Source of the DNA: Gaoshiqia hydrogeniformans
Lineage (GTDB): Bacteria > Bacteroidota > Bacteroidia > Bacteroidales > Prolixibacteraceae
Assembly: GCF_049347105.1 (NCBI RefSeq)
Contig: NZ_CP186334.1
Coordinates: forward strand, 2,418,001 to 2,482,000
Reading direction: 5' to 3'
Length of the DNA: 64,000 nt
Part shown: piece by piece, positions 54,791 through 63,245 of the stretch
Layout: every line of letters begins with the position of its first letter
Numbering within the stretch: the stretch's first letter is position 1
The notes under the pieces: model-generated
Database searches by the model: none
What the model was told of the DNA's origin: nothing
The model's input: the letters and a program-made list of their open reading frames with translations, nothing else
Position numbers and translations under genes: made by a program

Positions 54791-55090
54791 TTACTTTCTG
54801 CTTTTCCATACCTTCGGAGTTCTTGAAGTTTTAAAGACTCCCCTGATCGTGACAACTTTGCACTCTTTATCAACCGTATAATGGAGCATGTAAGGATACT
54901 GCTTCATGGGTAAGCAGTGTACCTCGTCATAACGTATTTGAAAGAATGGGTTTATTTTCAGTTTTTCGATATATACTTTCACTTCAGAATGGAATTTGCG
55001 CCCAAGGCCGGATTGCCGTTGATTATACCAGGTAATACCTTCCTGAATATCCTGATGGGCTTCCGGCTCAATTTTAATTCTGAAGCTCAT
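54791..55090 (-). CDS. RelE/ParE family toxin
   Basis: 99 residues: FRIKIEPEAHQDIQEGITWYNQRQSGLGRKFHSEVKVYIEKLKINP is the ParE-type N-terminal helix hairpin, and QIRYDEVHCLPMKQYPYMLHYTVDKECKVVTIRGVFKTSRTP is the beta-sheet with its basic C-terminal end. Most likely the toxin of a type II toxin-antitoxin pair, either a gyrase poison (ParE) or an mRNA interferase (RelE). Its ATG overlaps the antitoxin stop by 4 bp. The gene pair lies between the DUF4965 gene and a duplicate of that gene's 3' end. Confidence 0.88.
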   Translation of the reverse strand: MSFRIKIEPEAHQDIQEGITWYNQRQSGLGRKFHSEVKVYIEKLKINPFFQIRYDEVHCLPMKQYPYMLHYTVDKECKVVTIRGVFKTSRTPKVWKSRK

Positions 55091-55296
55091 TCGTCAAATT
55101 TGAAATTATCTTTTACCTCATCCCACTCCAGTAGCCGATCCTGATTCCCATAAGTTTTTTTTATCCTCTCTCTGACGATGTTTTTGTGTTCTTCCGGAAT
55201 ATCCACTTCTTCTGCTACTTCAAAGCCAAGATGTTTTATGAGTTCCATAAAAAACTTAAACTTTTTATCCGGTATTTTCAGCGTAACTTCTTTCAT
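55087..55296 (-). CDS. Antitoxin of the RelE/ParE pair
   Basis: 69 residues: MKEVTLKIPDKKFKFFMELIKHLGFEVAEEVDIPEEHKN followed by a helical, acidic C-terminus (LLEWDEVKDNFKFDE). The N-terminal strand-helix looks like the short antitoxins that accompany ParE toxins in Bacteroidota. It is transcribed ahead of the toxin, overlapping it by 4 bp, and probably represses the shared promoter. Confidence 0.82.
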   Translation of the reverse strand: MKEVTLKIPDKKFKFFMELIKHLGFEVAEEVDIPEEHKNIVRERIKKTYGNQDRLLEWDEVKDNFKFDE

Positions 55297-55316
55297 AATT
55301 CCAACTCGTCTTTTTC

Positions 55317-55324
55317 CAAATTTA
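55317..55324 (-). promoter_or_regulatory. -7 element of the toxin-antitoxin operon
   Basis: On the minus strand the bases read TAAATTTG, an exact TAnnTTTG match, 21 bp ahead of the antitoxin start. Confidence 0.5.
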
Positions 55325-55381
55325 CAAAAATCATTTTACGCGCATACACTCTTTCACTTTTTCTCTGCTCAATTTCTACCC

Positions 55382-55594
55382 GATGGCGTCGTATCCGGGA
55401 CCGCTGCCTTAAGCAACGACCAGGAGACTTTTCAGAAATTGATCCATCCGCTGCACCGGTTTATGAACGAAACGACCGACCGGGTCCCGATGACCGACTG
55501 GTACCACACCGACAGCAAACGACAAGCCGGGTTCAGGGCCCGCTCGGTCGTCGGCGGGTATTACATCAGGCTGCTGGAAGAACGGCTTCGGTAG
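55382..55594 (+). pseudogene. Duplicate 3' end of the DUF4965 gene
   Basis: About 190 bp here repeat the end of the gene at 52300-54780 (54592-54780), with 11 differences counted by eye. Most differences are silent, for example AAT/AAC, ACA/ACG, GTT/GTC and TAA/TAG. The frame reads DGVVSGTAALSNDQETFQKLIHP and ends GGYYIRLLEERLR then a stop. Homology fades upstream at GATGGCGTC. Because the changes are mostly silent, this tail belonged to a working gene until fairly recently. It lacks the first 90 percent of the protein and cannot act alone. Confidence 0.85.
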
Positions 55595-55637
55595 AAACCA
55601 TAAGTTTAAACAGAACGGCTTGTGCAATTAGCTGTCA

Positions 55638-55883
55638 ATGATTGAACTGGAGGCCGGCGTGCAACTGGTGCTGAGCCAGCTGCTCGACGAACTGGCCGAC
55701 GGCAATCATGTTTGCATCGAAGGGTTTGGAACTTTTTCCGTGAGCGCCAAAGCTGTCCGCGCGGCCATAGAACAGCATGACATCCGCGCAGAATCGATCC
55801 GTTTGAAACGCATTGTTTTCAAAACCTCGAAAACATTGTTGAAGCAAACAAGTTTCCGGTTTCAGCGGAAGCCGGAACCATAA
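55638..55883 (+). CDS. HU-like DNA-binding protein, truncated at the N-terminus
   Basis: 81 residues: AGVQLVLSQLLDELADGNHVCIEGFGTFSVSAKA matches the second half of the HU/HIG fold, with the beta-ribbon start GFGTFSV. IRLKRIVFKTSKTLLKQTSFRFQRKP is the usual C-terminal block. The N-terminal helices of a normal HU or HU-HIG protein are missing, and an in-frame stop lies just upstream of the start. Either a shortened protein or the remnant of a longer gene cut by the rearrangement next to it. Confidence 0.6.
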   Translation: MIELEAGVQLVLSQLLDELADGNHVCIEGFGTFSVSAKAVRAAIEQHDIRAESIRLKRIVFKTSKTLLKQTSFRFQRKPEP

Positions 55884-55927
55884 GGCCGTACGCAGCAACC
55901 GCAGAACAAGAGCAGAACAATATAGTT

Positions 55928-58900
55928 TTATTTTTCTTCATTTTCCGCCACATAATCCTTGGGCAACACGCCGAAGCGGGCTTTAAAGCATCGGGCAAAA
56001 TACGACGACGAACTGAATCCGGTCCGGGCGCAGATTTCAGAAATCGCGTAGTCGCCCCGGAGCAGCAGCTCGCCCGCTTTATTCAACCGCAGCACCCGGA
56101 GGTAATCGTTCGGCGTCATCCCCGTAATGTTTTTGATCTTCCGGTAAAAGCTGGACCGGCTCATAAACATCGTTTCCGCGATATGATCGATCGAAAAATC
56201 CAGCTCGGCAATATGTTCTTCTATTTTTTCGTGTAAGCGTTCCAGGAACTCTTTATCGCGCTTCGGAACCGGCATGCTGGCAACAGCCCGCGACGGATCT
56301 GCCGCCAGGAGTTTCTGAAAAGAGATTTTCAGTTGAAGAAGATTTCCGACTTGTTTACGCAAGTACCGCATCGAAAACGGTTTCTCCAGGTACACGTCGG
56401 CGCCGTACTCCATCCCTTCGATCTTTGAATCAAGCGCCACTTTCGCCGTTAACAGGATCACGGGAATATGGCTGTAATTGATATCGTTTTTGACCGCTTT
56501 GCACAGTTCAAATCCGTCCATTTCGGGCATCATCACATCGCTCACGATCAGATCAATGGTTTCTTCGGGGAGGATATCCAGCGCCTGCTGCCCGTTGTGA
56601 GCTTTCAGTACCGTAAAATACGACTTCAGCGAATCTTCGATCATATCCAGCAATTCGCTGTTATCTTCCACCAGCAAAATCCTGGCGTTTTTAAACGGCG
56701 CGTCAGGCGTTTCGGCCTCGCCGGGAACGCGGTCGTCGACCAGTTCCCGGATACCTGCCGCCGGAAGTTCTTTATTCGCCGGGAAAAGCTCTTCCTTCCC
56801 CGAAAGGAAGGGGATGGATAACACAAACGATGCTCCGTTCCATTCGTTATCCTTTACCGTGATTTGTCCGTGATGATTGTCGGCCAGCGATTTGGAAAAT
56901 GCCAGCCCAATCCCGGTCCCGGGGCTGCTTTGCGGGTTGTCCGACTGGTAAAAAGCTTCGAATACCTTTTTTTTCTCCTGATCCGGAATCCCCGGACCGT
57001 CGTCGACAACACGAATTTCGAAATGATCATCGAAGATTTCCAGGTGAAGTTCAATTTTTGTCCGCGCATGTTTGACCGCGTTCCCCACTAAGTTAATCAG
57101 GATCTTGTAAATTTTTTCGCGGTCGATAGCTGCCACCACATCATTTTCGGGCAGCAACAGGTTGATATCGATCTGCTTTAAGGCCGCAGAATAACCAATC
57201 TGATCGTGCAGTTCTCTGACCAACTCATGAAGCGAATGAGGACGAAGATCCAGATTAGCCCCCTGGTTTTCTATCTTTTGAAAGTCGAGCAGCTGGTTAG
57301 CCACATGAAGCAGATAGTCTACATTGCGGTTAATGACGGCCAGGTATTTTGAGCCTCTCGTGCCGGCATTCTCCTCCGACAACCTTTCGAGCGGAAGTTT
57401 GATGAGGCTCAGCGGCGTTCTGATCTCGTGAACCAGGTTGACAAAAAACAGAATCTTCGACTGGTATGCTTCTTTCTCCGTTTTTACCTGGTAATCTTCC
57501 AACCGCCGGGTAAACTTTATCCGCGCTTTAGCCGTCAGGTACCGGTAAACCAGGTAACCGGTCCCCACTGTCATCAGGAAGTAAGCCCAGTAAGCATAAA
57601 CCGAGCGCCACCAGGGCGGCAAAATGGTCAGGCGGATACTTGCTCCTTCCTCATTCCATTTGTAATCATTATTGGTTCCTTTCACCCGGAACACATATTC
57701 TCCGGCGGGCAGGTTGGTATACGACGCGAAGTCGGCATGGCCGTTATCCACCCAATTCTTATCAAATCCTTCGAGCACATATTGGTACCTGTTTTTATCC
57801 GGCTGCTCGTAACTCAGCGCCCTGAAACTGAAAGTCAGGCTGTTGTTCCCGTACGAAAGCCTTATTTCTTTCGCAGTGTAAACCGGTCCGTCCAGGTTTA
57901 ACACTTGCTCGCTCTCCTTTTCCCGGATGTTATACAACCGGGCATCGACAATATAAACCGGGGGAATAAAGCGGTTTTCGACAAAATCGTTCGGAAAGAA
58001 TGAATTGAACCCGTTTATCCCGCCAAAATACAACATATCGGTGCCCGATTTCAGCGATGCCCTGAAATTGAACTGGTTACTTTGCAGCCCGTCTTCCTGG
58101 GTAAAAAGTTTCAGGTTGGTCTTATCCGACGGATCAACCCGCAACAGCCCGGCATTGCCCGATATCCAGAAATTGCCCAAAATATCTTCCTCGATGGCGT
58201 AAATTACTTTACTCGATAAAATCTGGTTTTGAGGATCGAAGTCGATAAACGATTCGGAACCTTCGTCAAAATAGCACAAACCGCCGCCATTCGTACCGAG
58301 CCAGATTCTTCCGTTCAAATCTTTATGAAGCGTGATGATCGAGTTACTGGTAATGGATCCCGACCGATTTTCTTCCCATACATAGTGTTTCCACTGGTTA
58401 TTTTTAGGATCAAACCGGAATGCGCCGGCATTGTCCGTGGCAATCCAAAGGTAACCCGACTGGTCTTCCAGGATATCAAAGACCGAGGTCATGGTGCCGA
58501 CAAAATTCATGGTTTCGAAATGATCCAGCAAGCGGTTGTAACGACACAATCCCCAGGTGGTGCCCGCGTAAATGTTTCCTTCCCGGTCGCGGTAAAGCGA
58601 TAACACATCGTTGCTGCAGATCGTCGTAGCTGAGTTCCGGGTGTGGTTGTATTCGGTCAGCTTGTTCTTTTTCAGGTCCAGAACTTTTAATCCGTTGGCA
58701 TAAGTCCCGATCCAAAGCCGATCATCATCCAGTAATAAGGACCGGATATCCAGTTTTTGTGTAGTCCCGGGGATGGGATAAGATTTTGCAGTCAGCGTAG
58801 TGATGTCCAATAGTTTTAACCCATCCTGGCAGCCAATCCAGATATTTCCGTCGCTGTTTTCGCAAAACCGGCTGATCACCTTGCCGGTACACGAGTTGGG

Positions 58901-59923
58901 ATCATGCGTAGGAGGGTAGTAGTTAAACACGATGGCTTGTTTGGGAAGGTAATTCACGCCTCCCAGGTAAGTGGAGATCCAGAATCCCCCCTCCGCATCC
59001 TCCACGATGGCCGAGATCGACTGGTCGCTGAGGCTTCTGGGATTCAACAGGTTGTCGATACGGGTAAATTGTCCTTCCTGGATATGGAAAAGATACAAAC
59101 CGTTATCGGAACCGATCAGCAGTTCTTTTTCCGAATATTTGGCAATCGCCCGGATGGTTCCGATATGTTGCCTGCCGCTGCTGTATTGCTCGATCTGTTT
59201 TGTCCGGCTGTTGAGCGAACACAACATATTGACGCCCATGCTAAACCAAACTTTTTCGTCGGCCATCCGGATACAACTGATTCTCAGGTTCTCCTTGCGG
59301 TCGGAAACCGGACTATAGGCATCCAGGTAATTCCCGTTCTGATCGTAGCAAATCAGCCCTTCCTGCAACGACGACGTACAGATCCGGTAAGTCTGATCTT
59401 CGCAGATATCCCAAACAAACGACGTATACAGACTGTTTTGCGTCAGAACATTCGTCTTCGGGTCGTAGATAAAAATGCCCTGTCCCAGGGTTGCAATCCA
59501 GATTTGCCCTTTGCCGGTCTGAATGATTTTCTTAACCTCGCTGCTGATGGATACGTTATACTGTGTTTTTTTATCAAAGGGCAAAAACCGGCCGCTCAGC
59601 CGTTGGTAAATATGAATGCCTTCGCTGGTGCCAACCCAGATATTCCGCTCGCTGTCTTCAAAAAGGGCCTGCACCGAGTTATTTCCCAGCGAGAACTTTT
59701 CCTGATGATCACTCCTGAATATTTTGAATTGTTTCCCGTCAAAACGATTCAGGCCATCGCTCGTCCCAAACCACATAAAGCCATAGCTGTCCTGCAAAAT
59801 ACACCATACGGTATTGTGCGACAAGCCATTTTCTACCTGGTATTTCTTGAAATAGAATGATTGAGCAAACGATTGACTGACAATCATACCGGCAAACAGG
59901 CAAAATATCCAAAATCTCCTCAT
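55928..59923 (-). CDS. Hybrid two-component system sensor/regulator (HTCS)
   Basis: About 1331 residues from ATG 59923 (MRRFWIFCLFAGMIVSQSFAQ, signal peptide). The periplasmic sensor has two seven-bladed propellers made of Reg_prop repeats (GLSHNTVWCILQDSYGFMWFGTSDGLNRF and about a dozen more) and a Y_Y_Y domain (LSYGNNSLTFSFRALSYEQPDKNRYQYVLEGFDKNW). A helix (YAYWAYFLMTVGTGYLVY) follows. The kinase has its phospho-His in NLVHEIRTPLSLIKLPLERL. Then come HATPase_c (GNAVKHARTKIELH, VDDGPGIPDQEK, GTGIGLAFSKSLA), a receiver with its Asp in DLIVSDVMMPEMDGFELC, and an AraC output domain (IDHIAETMFMSRSSFYRKIKNITG). It senses a released oligosaccharide and activates PUL promoters. Upstream starts at 59992 would precede the signal peptide. 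Confidence 0.95.
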   Translation of the reverse strand: MRRFWIFCLFAGMIVSQSFAQSFYFKKYQVENGLSHNTVWCILQDSYGFMWFGTSDGLNRFDGKQFKIFRSDHQEKFSLGNNSVQALFEDSERNIWVGTSEGIHIYQRLSGRFLPFDKKTQYNVSISSEVKKIIQTGKGQIWIATLGQGIFIYDPKTNVLTQNSLYTSFVWDICEDQTYRICTSSLQEGLICYDQNGNYLDAYSPVSDRKENLRISCIRMADEKVWFSMGVNMLCSLNSRTKQIEQYSSGRQHIGTIRAIAKYSEKELLIGSDNGLYLFHIQEGQFTRIDNLLNPRSLSDQSISAIVEDAEGGFWISTYLGGVNYLPKQAIVFNYYPPTHDPNSCTGKVISRFCENSDGNIWIGCQDGLKLLDITTLTAKSYPIPGTTQKLDIRSLLLDDDRLWIGTYANGLKVLDLKKNKLTEYNHTRNSATTICSNDVLSLYRDREGNIYAGTTWGLCRYNRLLDHFETMNFVGTMTSVFDILEDQSGYLWIATDNAGAFRFDPKNNQWKHYVWEENRSGSITSNSIITLHKDLNGRIWLGTNGGGLCYFDEGSESFIDFDPQNQILSSKVIYAIEEDILGNFWISGNAGLLRVDPSDKTNLKLFTQEDGLQSNQFNFRASLKSGTDMLYFGGINGFNSFFPNDFVENRFIPPVYIVDARLYNIREKESEQVLNLDGPVYTAKEIRLSYGNNSLTFSFRALSYEQPDKNRYQYVLEGFDKNWVDNGHADFASYTNLPAGEYVFRVKGTNNDYKWNEEGASIRLTILPPWWRSVYAYWAYFLMTVGTGYLVYRYLTAKARIKFTRRLEDYQVKTEKEAYQSKILFFVNLVHEIRTPLSLIKLPLERLSEENAGTRGSKYLAVINRNVDYLLHVANQLLDFQKIENQGANLDLRPHSLHELVRELHDQIGYSAALKQIDINLLLPENDVVAAIDREKIYKILINLVGNAVKHARTKIELHLEIFDDHFEIRVVDDGPGIPDQEKKKVFEAFYQSDNPQSSPGTGIGLAFSKSLADNHHGQITVKDNEWNGASFVLSIPFLSGKEELFPANKELPAAGIRELVDDRVPGEAETPDAPFKNARILLVEDNSELLDMIEDSLKSYFTVLKAHNGQQALDILPEETIDLIVSDVMMPEMDGFELCKAVKNDINYSHIPVILLTAKVALDSKIEGMEYGADVYLEKPFSMRYLRKQVGNLLQLKISFQKLLAADPSRAVASMPVPKRDKEFLERLHEKIEEHIAELDFSIDHIAETMFMSRSSFYRKIKNITGMTPNDYLRVLRLNKAGELLLRGDYAISEICARTGFSSSSYFARCFKARFGVLPKDYVAENEEK

Positions 59924-60049
59924 AGGTTTTGCTCTTAAAGCCAGAAATTCAGATTCCTGAAAAAAGGAATATGAACCCTGATCAATAATCACGTGATCAT
60001 TCTTTTAGAAAGAAATGCTGAGCAAAAATAGAATAAAAAAAGATTTCGG

Positions 60050-60520
60050 CTAATCTCCGACCATTTCAGCAAGCGCCGAATAAATCAAATCCGTTTCAAA
60101 ACCCCGGCTTTGGGCAAAACGAAACAGTTTGGCTTTCCGGTCGTAAAGATTCAGCGCTTTCACGCTTTTATCCTTTTCCGTCAACAGGCGGACCAGGGTT
60201 TCATGGTAAACTTCGTCTCCAATCTCTTCGAGGGCCGACCGGATGATGTCAGGAGCTATTTTTTCGGCTTTCAGGTGGAAGGCTAATTTTATCTTTCCCC
60301 ATTTGTTGAAGCGAAATTTGTCGCGTACAAAACTGCGGGCAAAGCGTTCCTGATCGATAAATTTTTCATGGACAAGGCGCTCCAGCACAGGCCTGGCTTC
60401 TTCCTCCGCCAGACCCCAGTCGTGCAGCTTTTGCTCAATGCTTCCCGGGCTCCGTTCCGACCGGCTGCACAACGCCGCTGCCCGCTGACAGGCATCGCGT
60501 TGTTTGTCGCTCCAAACCAT
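60050..60520 (-). CDS. recX: Regulatory protein RecX
   Basis: 156 residues from ATG 60520 (MVWSDKQRDACQRAAALCSRSE). Three-helix RecX repeats: RSPGSIEQKLHDWGLAEEEARPVLERLVHEKFIDQERFARSFVRDKFRFNKWGKIKLAFHLKAEKI is the conserved core. It binds RecA filaments and modulates recombination and the SOS response. A TTG-initiated extension to 60535 is possible. It stands divergent from the exporter operon; recA is not in the window. Confidence 0.9.
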   Translation of the reverse strand: MVWSDKQRDACQRAAALCSRSERSPGSIEQKLHDWGLAEEEARPVLERLVHEKFIDQERFARSFVRDKFRFNKWGKIKLAFHLKAEKIAPDIIRSALEEIGDEVYHETLVRLLTEKDKSVKALNLYDRKAKLFRFAQSRGFETDLIYSALAEMVGD

Positions 60521-60612
60521 AATTCGTTGTTTCAATTAATTGCAAAGGTAACACAGTTCGTCCGATTTTAATTTTCTTTTAAAACTGAATTAAAAATCGA
60601 ATATAAAAACGA

Positions 60613-60640
60613 TTTGTTCAAATTTTTGTTCCTTACTTTG
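60613..60640 (+). promoter_or_regulatory. Promoter of the TolC/HlyD/ABC operon
   Basis: TTTG at 60613-60616 and TTACTTTG at 60633-60640, spaced about 16 bp, fit a Bacteroidota -33/-7 pair with one mismatch in the -7 element. It is 47 bp ahead of the TolC-like start. Confidence 0.5.
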
Positions 60641-60686
60641 TGCCGGAAATCAGAAACAGAATCGTATCACCTAACAGAACAAGAAT

Positions 60687-62228
60687 ATGTTAGCAAAAAA
60701 TCAGGTCAGGTTCATGATCATCCGGGTCGTCGTGGGTATTGGCATGAGTTTGAATACTTATGCGCAGCCGTCCGTCCCCAGGATGTTGACCTTCGACAAA
60801 GCCTACGAGCACATGATGTCTCATAGCCATGTGTTGAAACAAGCCGATTATCAAATCAGCGAAAAAGAAGCTCAGGTAAAGGTAACGGCCGGCTTGCGGG
60901 CTCCAAAAATCTCCCTGACCGGGATTGCGGCCCAATTATCCGATCCGCTTCATTTGGATTTAACACCGGTACGCGACGCCATCGACCCGCTTTACAGCGC
61001 TCTTGGAAATTACGGCGTATTTTCAGGCGTTCCGAATCCCGATCCGGCCACGAACTCCCTGATGCCCGTTTTACCCGACGACATCAGTACCGCGGCTGTT
61101 CGCCGGCAATTGCTCGAAGGGCAGCAGGCGATTCAAGCCGCCGATTGGGACAAGATGATCCAGGAAGAACGGTTTGCCAGTCTGAGCGCCAACCTGACCT
61201 GGCCGCTGTTTACCGGGGGCAGGATAAATGCCGCCAACGAGGCTTCACGCATTTATAAAGAAGAAGCCGGATTACAGAAGGAACAAAAGCAAGCCGAATT
61301 ATTGAGCGAACTGGTTACGCGCTATTACGGACTGGTCCTTTCGAAAGCATCGGAGCAAGTGAGGAAACAGGTGCTGGCCGCCATGGAAAAACATTTGTAC
61401 GATGCGCAAAAGCTGAGCGAAGAAGGTCAGATTGCCCAGGTGGAAAAACTACACGCGGAAGTGGCAGTGGCAGAAGCCGAACGCGAATTACAGAAAGCCG
61501 CCCGCCAGTCGTCGATGCTTGAACGGGCCTTGCAGAACACCCTGGCTCTGTCCGAAACCGACTCGCTTGTCCCGGTCAGTAAATTATTCATCCTGCGAAA
61601 TACGGGCGATATTCATGAATACATGGCCCTGGCCCGGACCAACAGTCCCTTGCTCAGGCAGGTGGGTTCGAAAAAAGACCTCGCCGAAACGGGACTGAAA
61701 GCCGAGAAAAGCAATTACCTGCCCACGCTCGCCCTGACCGGCATGTACGATATTGCCAATAAGGACCTGTCGCCGTACATGCCGGGGTGGATGGTTGGTC
61801 TTGGCCTGAACTGGACCTTATTTGACGGAGCTGCCCGTTCGCAAAAAATACAGGCTGCCCGATTTAAAATAGAACAGGTGAATGAAGCCGGACAAAAAGC
61901 GGATGCCGACATCGGCACACTGATCCAGAAACTGCACCACGAACTGTCCATGCAGGCAGAACAACTGGTCAGCCTGGACAAATCGCTGAAGTTTGCCCAA
62001 ACCTATGCCGAAAGTAAAGAAAAGGCCTTCTCCGAGGGGCTCTCCTCCTCTTCCGAACTGGTGGACGCCCAATTGCTGGTCGCCCGGTTCAGAATTGAAC
62101 GCCTGCAGGTGATGTACCAGTACGATCTGGCCCTGGCGTCGCTGCTGCAAATATGCGGTACACCGGAGCAATTTGCCGGCTATCCGCTTCGCGACGATGT
62201 CATTTTCGGATCGGCAGATGAACACTGA
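60687..62228 (+). CDS. TolC family outer-membrane protein
   Basis: 513 residues. Signal-type N-terminus (MIIRVVVGIGMSLNTYAQ; a second ATG at 60714 could be the true start), then two OEP repeats. The first is around 30-260 (LTFDKAYEHMMSHSHVLKQADYQISEKEAQVKVTAGLRAPKISLTG) and the second around 290-500 (EYMALARTNSPLLRQVGSKKDLAETGLKAEKSNYLPTLALTG, SLDKSLKFAQTYAESKEKAFSEGLSSSSELVDAQLLVAR). It forms the outer-membrane duct of the exporter whose adaptor and permease follow. Belongs to a different TolC subgroup from 18642-19955. Confidence 0.92.
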   Translation: MLAKNQVRFMIIRVVVGIGMSLNTYAQPSVPRMLTFDKAYEHMMSHSHVLKQADYQISEKEAQVKVTAGLRAPKISLTGIAAQLSDPLHLDLTPVRDAIDPLYSALGNYGVFSGVPNPDPATNSLMPVLPDDISTAAVRRQLLEGQQAIQAADWDKMIQEERFASLSANLTWPLFTGGRINAANEASRIYKEEAGLQKEQKQAELLSELVTRYYGLVLSKASEQVRKQVLAAMEKHLYDAQKLSEEGQIAQVEKLHAEVAVAEAERELQKAARQSSMLERALQNTLALSETDSLVPVSKLFILRNTGDIHEYMALARTNSPLLRQVGSKKDLAETGLKAEKSNYLPTLALTGMYDIANKDLSPYMPGWMVGLGLNWTLFDGAARSQKIQAARFKIEQVNEAGQKADADIGTLIQKLHHELSMQAEQLVSLDKSLKFAQTYAESKEKAFSEGLSSSSELVDAQLLVARFRIERLQVMYQYDLALASLLQICGTPEQFAGYPLRDDVIFGSADEH

Positions 62229-62247
62229 AAACATAAAAAAGATACAG

Positions 62248-63240
62248 ATGAACAAGACAAGAAACTTTATCATTGGCTTATTTTTTACGGCCCTGCTGAT
62301 TTTTGTGCTTTATACCAGCTGGTTGATTACCCGCCCGGTACCGCTCGAAATCCAGGGAGAAATGGAAGCCACACAGATCCGGGTAGCCTCGAAAGTTCCC
62401 GGCCGCATCGACCGGATTGCTGTTAAAAAAGGACAACAGGTACAGAAAGGCGATTTCCTGTTCGCTATCAACAGTCCCGAAATCGAGGCCCGGCTGCAAC
62501 AGGCTACTGCGGCCCGCAATGCGGCGGCCGCGCAAAGCCTCAAAGCCAAAAACGGAGCGCAGGAAGAAGATATTCAGGCGGCTTACAGCACTTACCTGAA
62601 AGCCGAGGCTGCAGCCCGTCTGCATGAAAAAACCTTTCAGCGGGTTTCCAATCTTTTTGAAGCCGGCGTAGCGCCCGAACAAAAGAAAGATGAGGCAGAA
62701 ACCCAGATGAAAGCGTCGCGCGAAACGGCCAACGCGGCCAGATTGGTATGGGAAAAAGCGCAGAAGGGGGCAAGGTACGAGGACAAAGCAGCCGCGCAGG
62801 AACTGGTAAACCAGGCCGAAGGTGCGATTACCGAACTGGAATCGTATCTGAAAGAAACCCAGATCAGCGCCCCCGCGAGCGGCGAAATTTCGAACATCAT
62901 TTCCGAAGAAGGAGAACTGGTAGGCACCGGTTTCCCGGTAATCACCATCCTTGATTTACAGGACAACTGGGCCACCTTATTCGTCCGGGAGGATTTGCTG
63001 GCCGACATCCGGATGGGAAGCGAGTTTAAAGCAGATATCCCCGCCTTAGGCAAAAAAGAGGTCGTTTTCAAAGTCAACTACATCAGCCCGATGGCCGATT
63101 TTGCCACCTGGACATCGACCAAAACATCCGGCGGATTCGATCTGAAATCATTCGAAATACACGCTGTACCCCTTGAAAAGCAGGAAGGACTGCGCCCGGG
63201 AATGAGCGTACTGGTAAACTGGAAACAATTCAGAAATTAA
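62248..63240 (+). CDS. HlyD/EmrA family membrane-fusion protein
   Basis: 330 residues from MNKTRNFIIGLFFTALLIFVLYTSWL. An in-frame ATG at 62218 (MNTENIKKIQ) overlaps the TolC stop and is an alternative. One N-terminal anchor, lipoyl half (LEIQGEMEATQIRVASKVPGRIDRIAVKKGQQVQKGDFLFAI), long coiled coil at about 85-195, lipoyl half (AEGAITELESYLKETQISAPASGEISNIISEEGELV), and a beta-barrel (DLLADIRMGSEFKADIPAL). It bridges the ABC-2 permease encoded 5 bp downstream to the TolC-like duct. Confidence 0.92.
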   Translation: MNKTRNFIIGLFFTALLIFVLYTSWLITRPVPLEIQGEMEATQIRVASKVPGRIDRIAVKKGQQVQKGDFLFAINSPEIEARLQQATAARNAAAAQSLKAKNGAQEEDIQAAYSTYLKAEAAARLHEKTFQRVSNLFEAGVAPEQKKDEAETQMKASRETANAARLVWEKAQKGARYEDKAAAQELVNQAEGAITELESYLKETQISAPASGEISNIISEEGELVGTGFPVITILDLQDNWATLFVREDLLADIRMGSEFKADIPALGKKEVVFKVNYISPMADFATWTSTKTSGGFDLKSFEIHAVPLEKQEGLRPGMSVLVNWKQFRN

Positions 63241-63245
63241 TTGAA

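Noticed and set aside
55178..55594. 138-codon frame running from the TA promoter into the duplicated DUF4965 tail
   Set aside because: The first part is antisense to the antitoxin gene, and only the tail shows homology; it is treated as a pseudogene fragment.
58904..59860. 318-codon open frame opposite the HTCS gene
   Set aside because: Antisense to the repeated propeller-coding sequence; composition is explained by the sensor gene.
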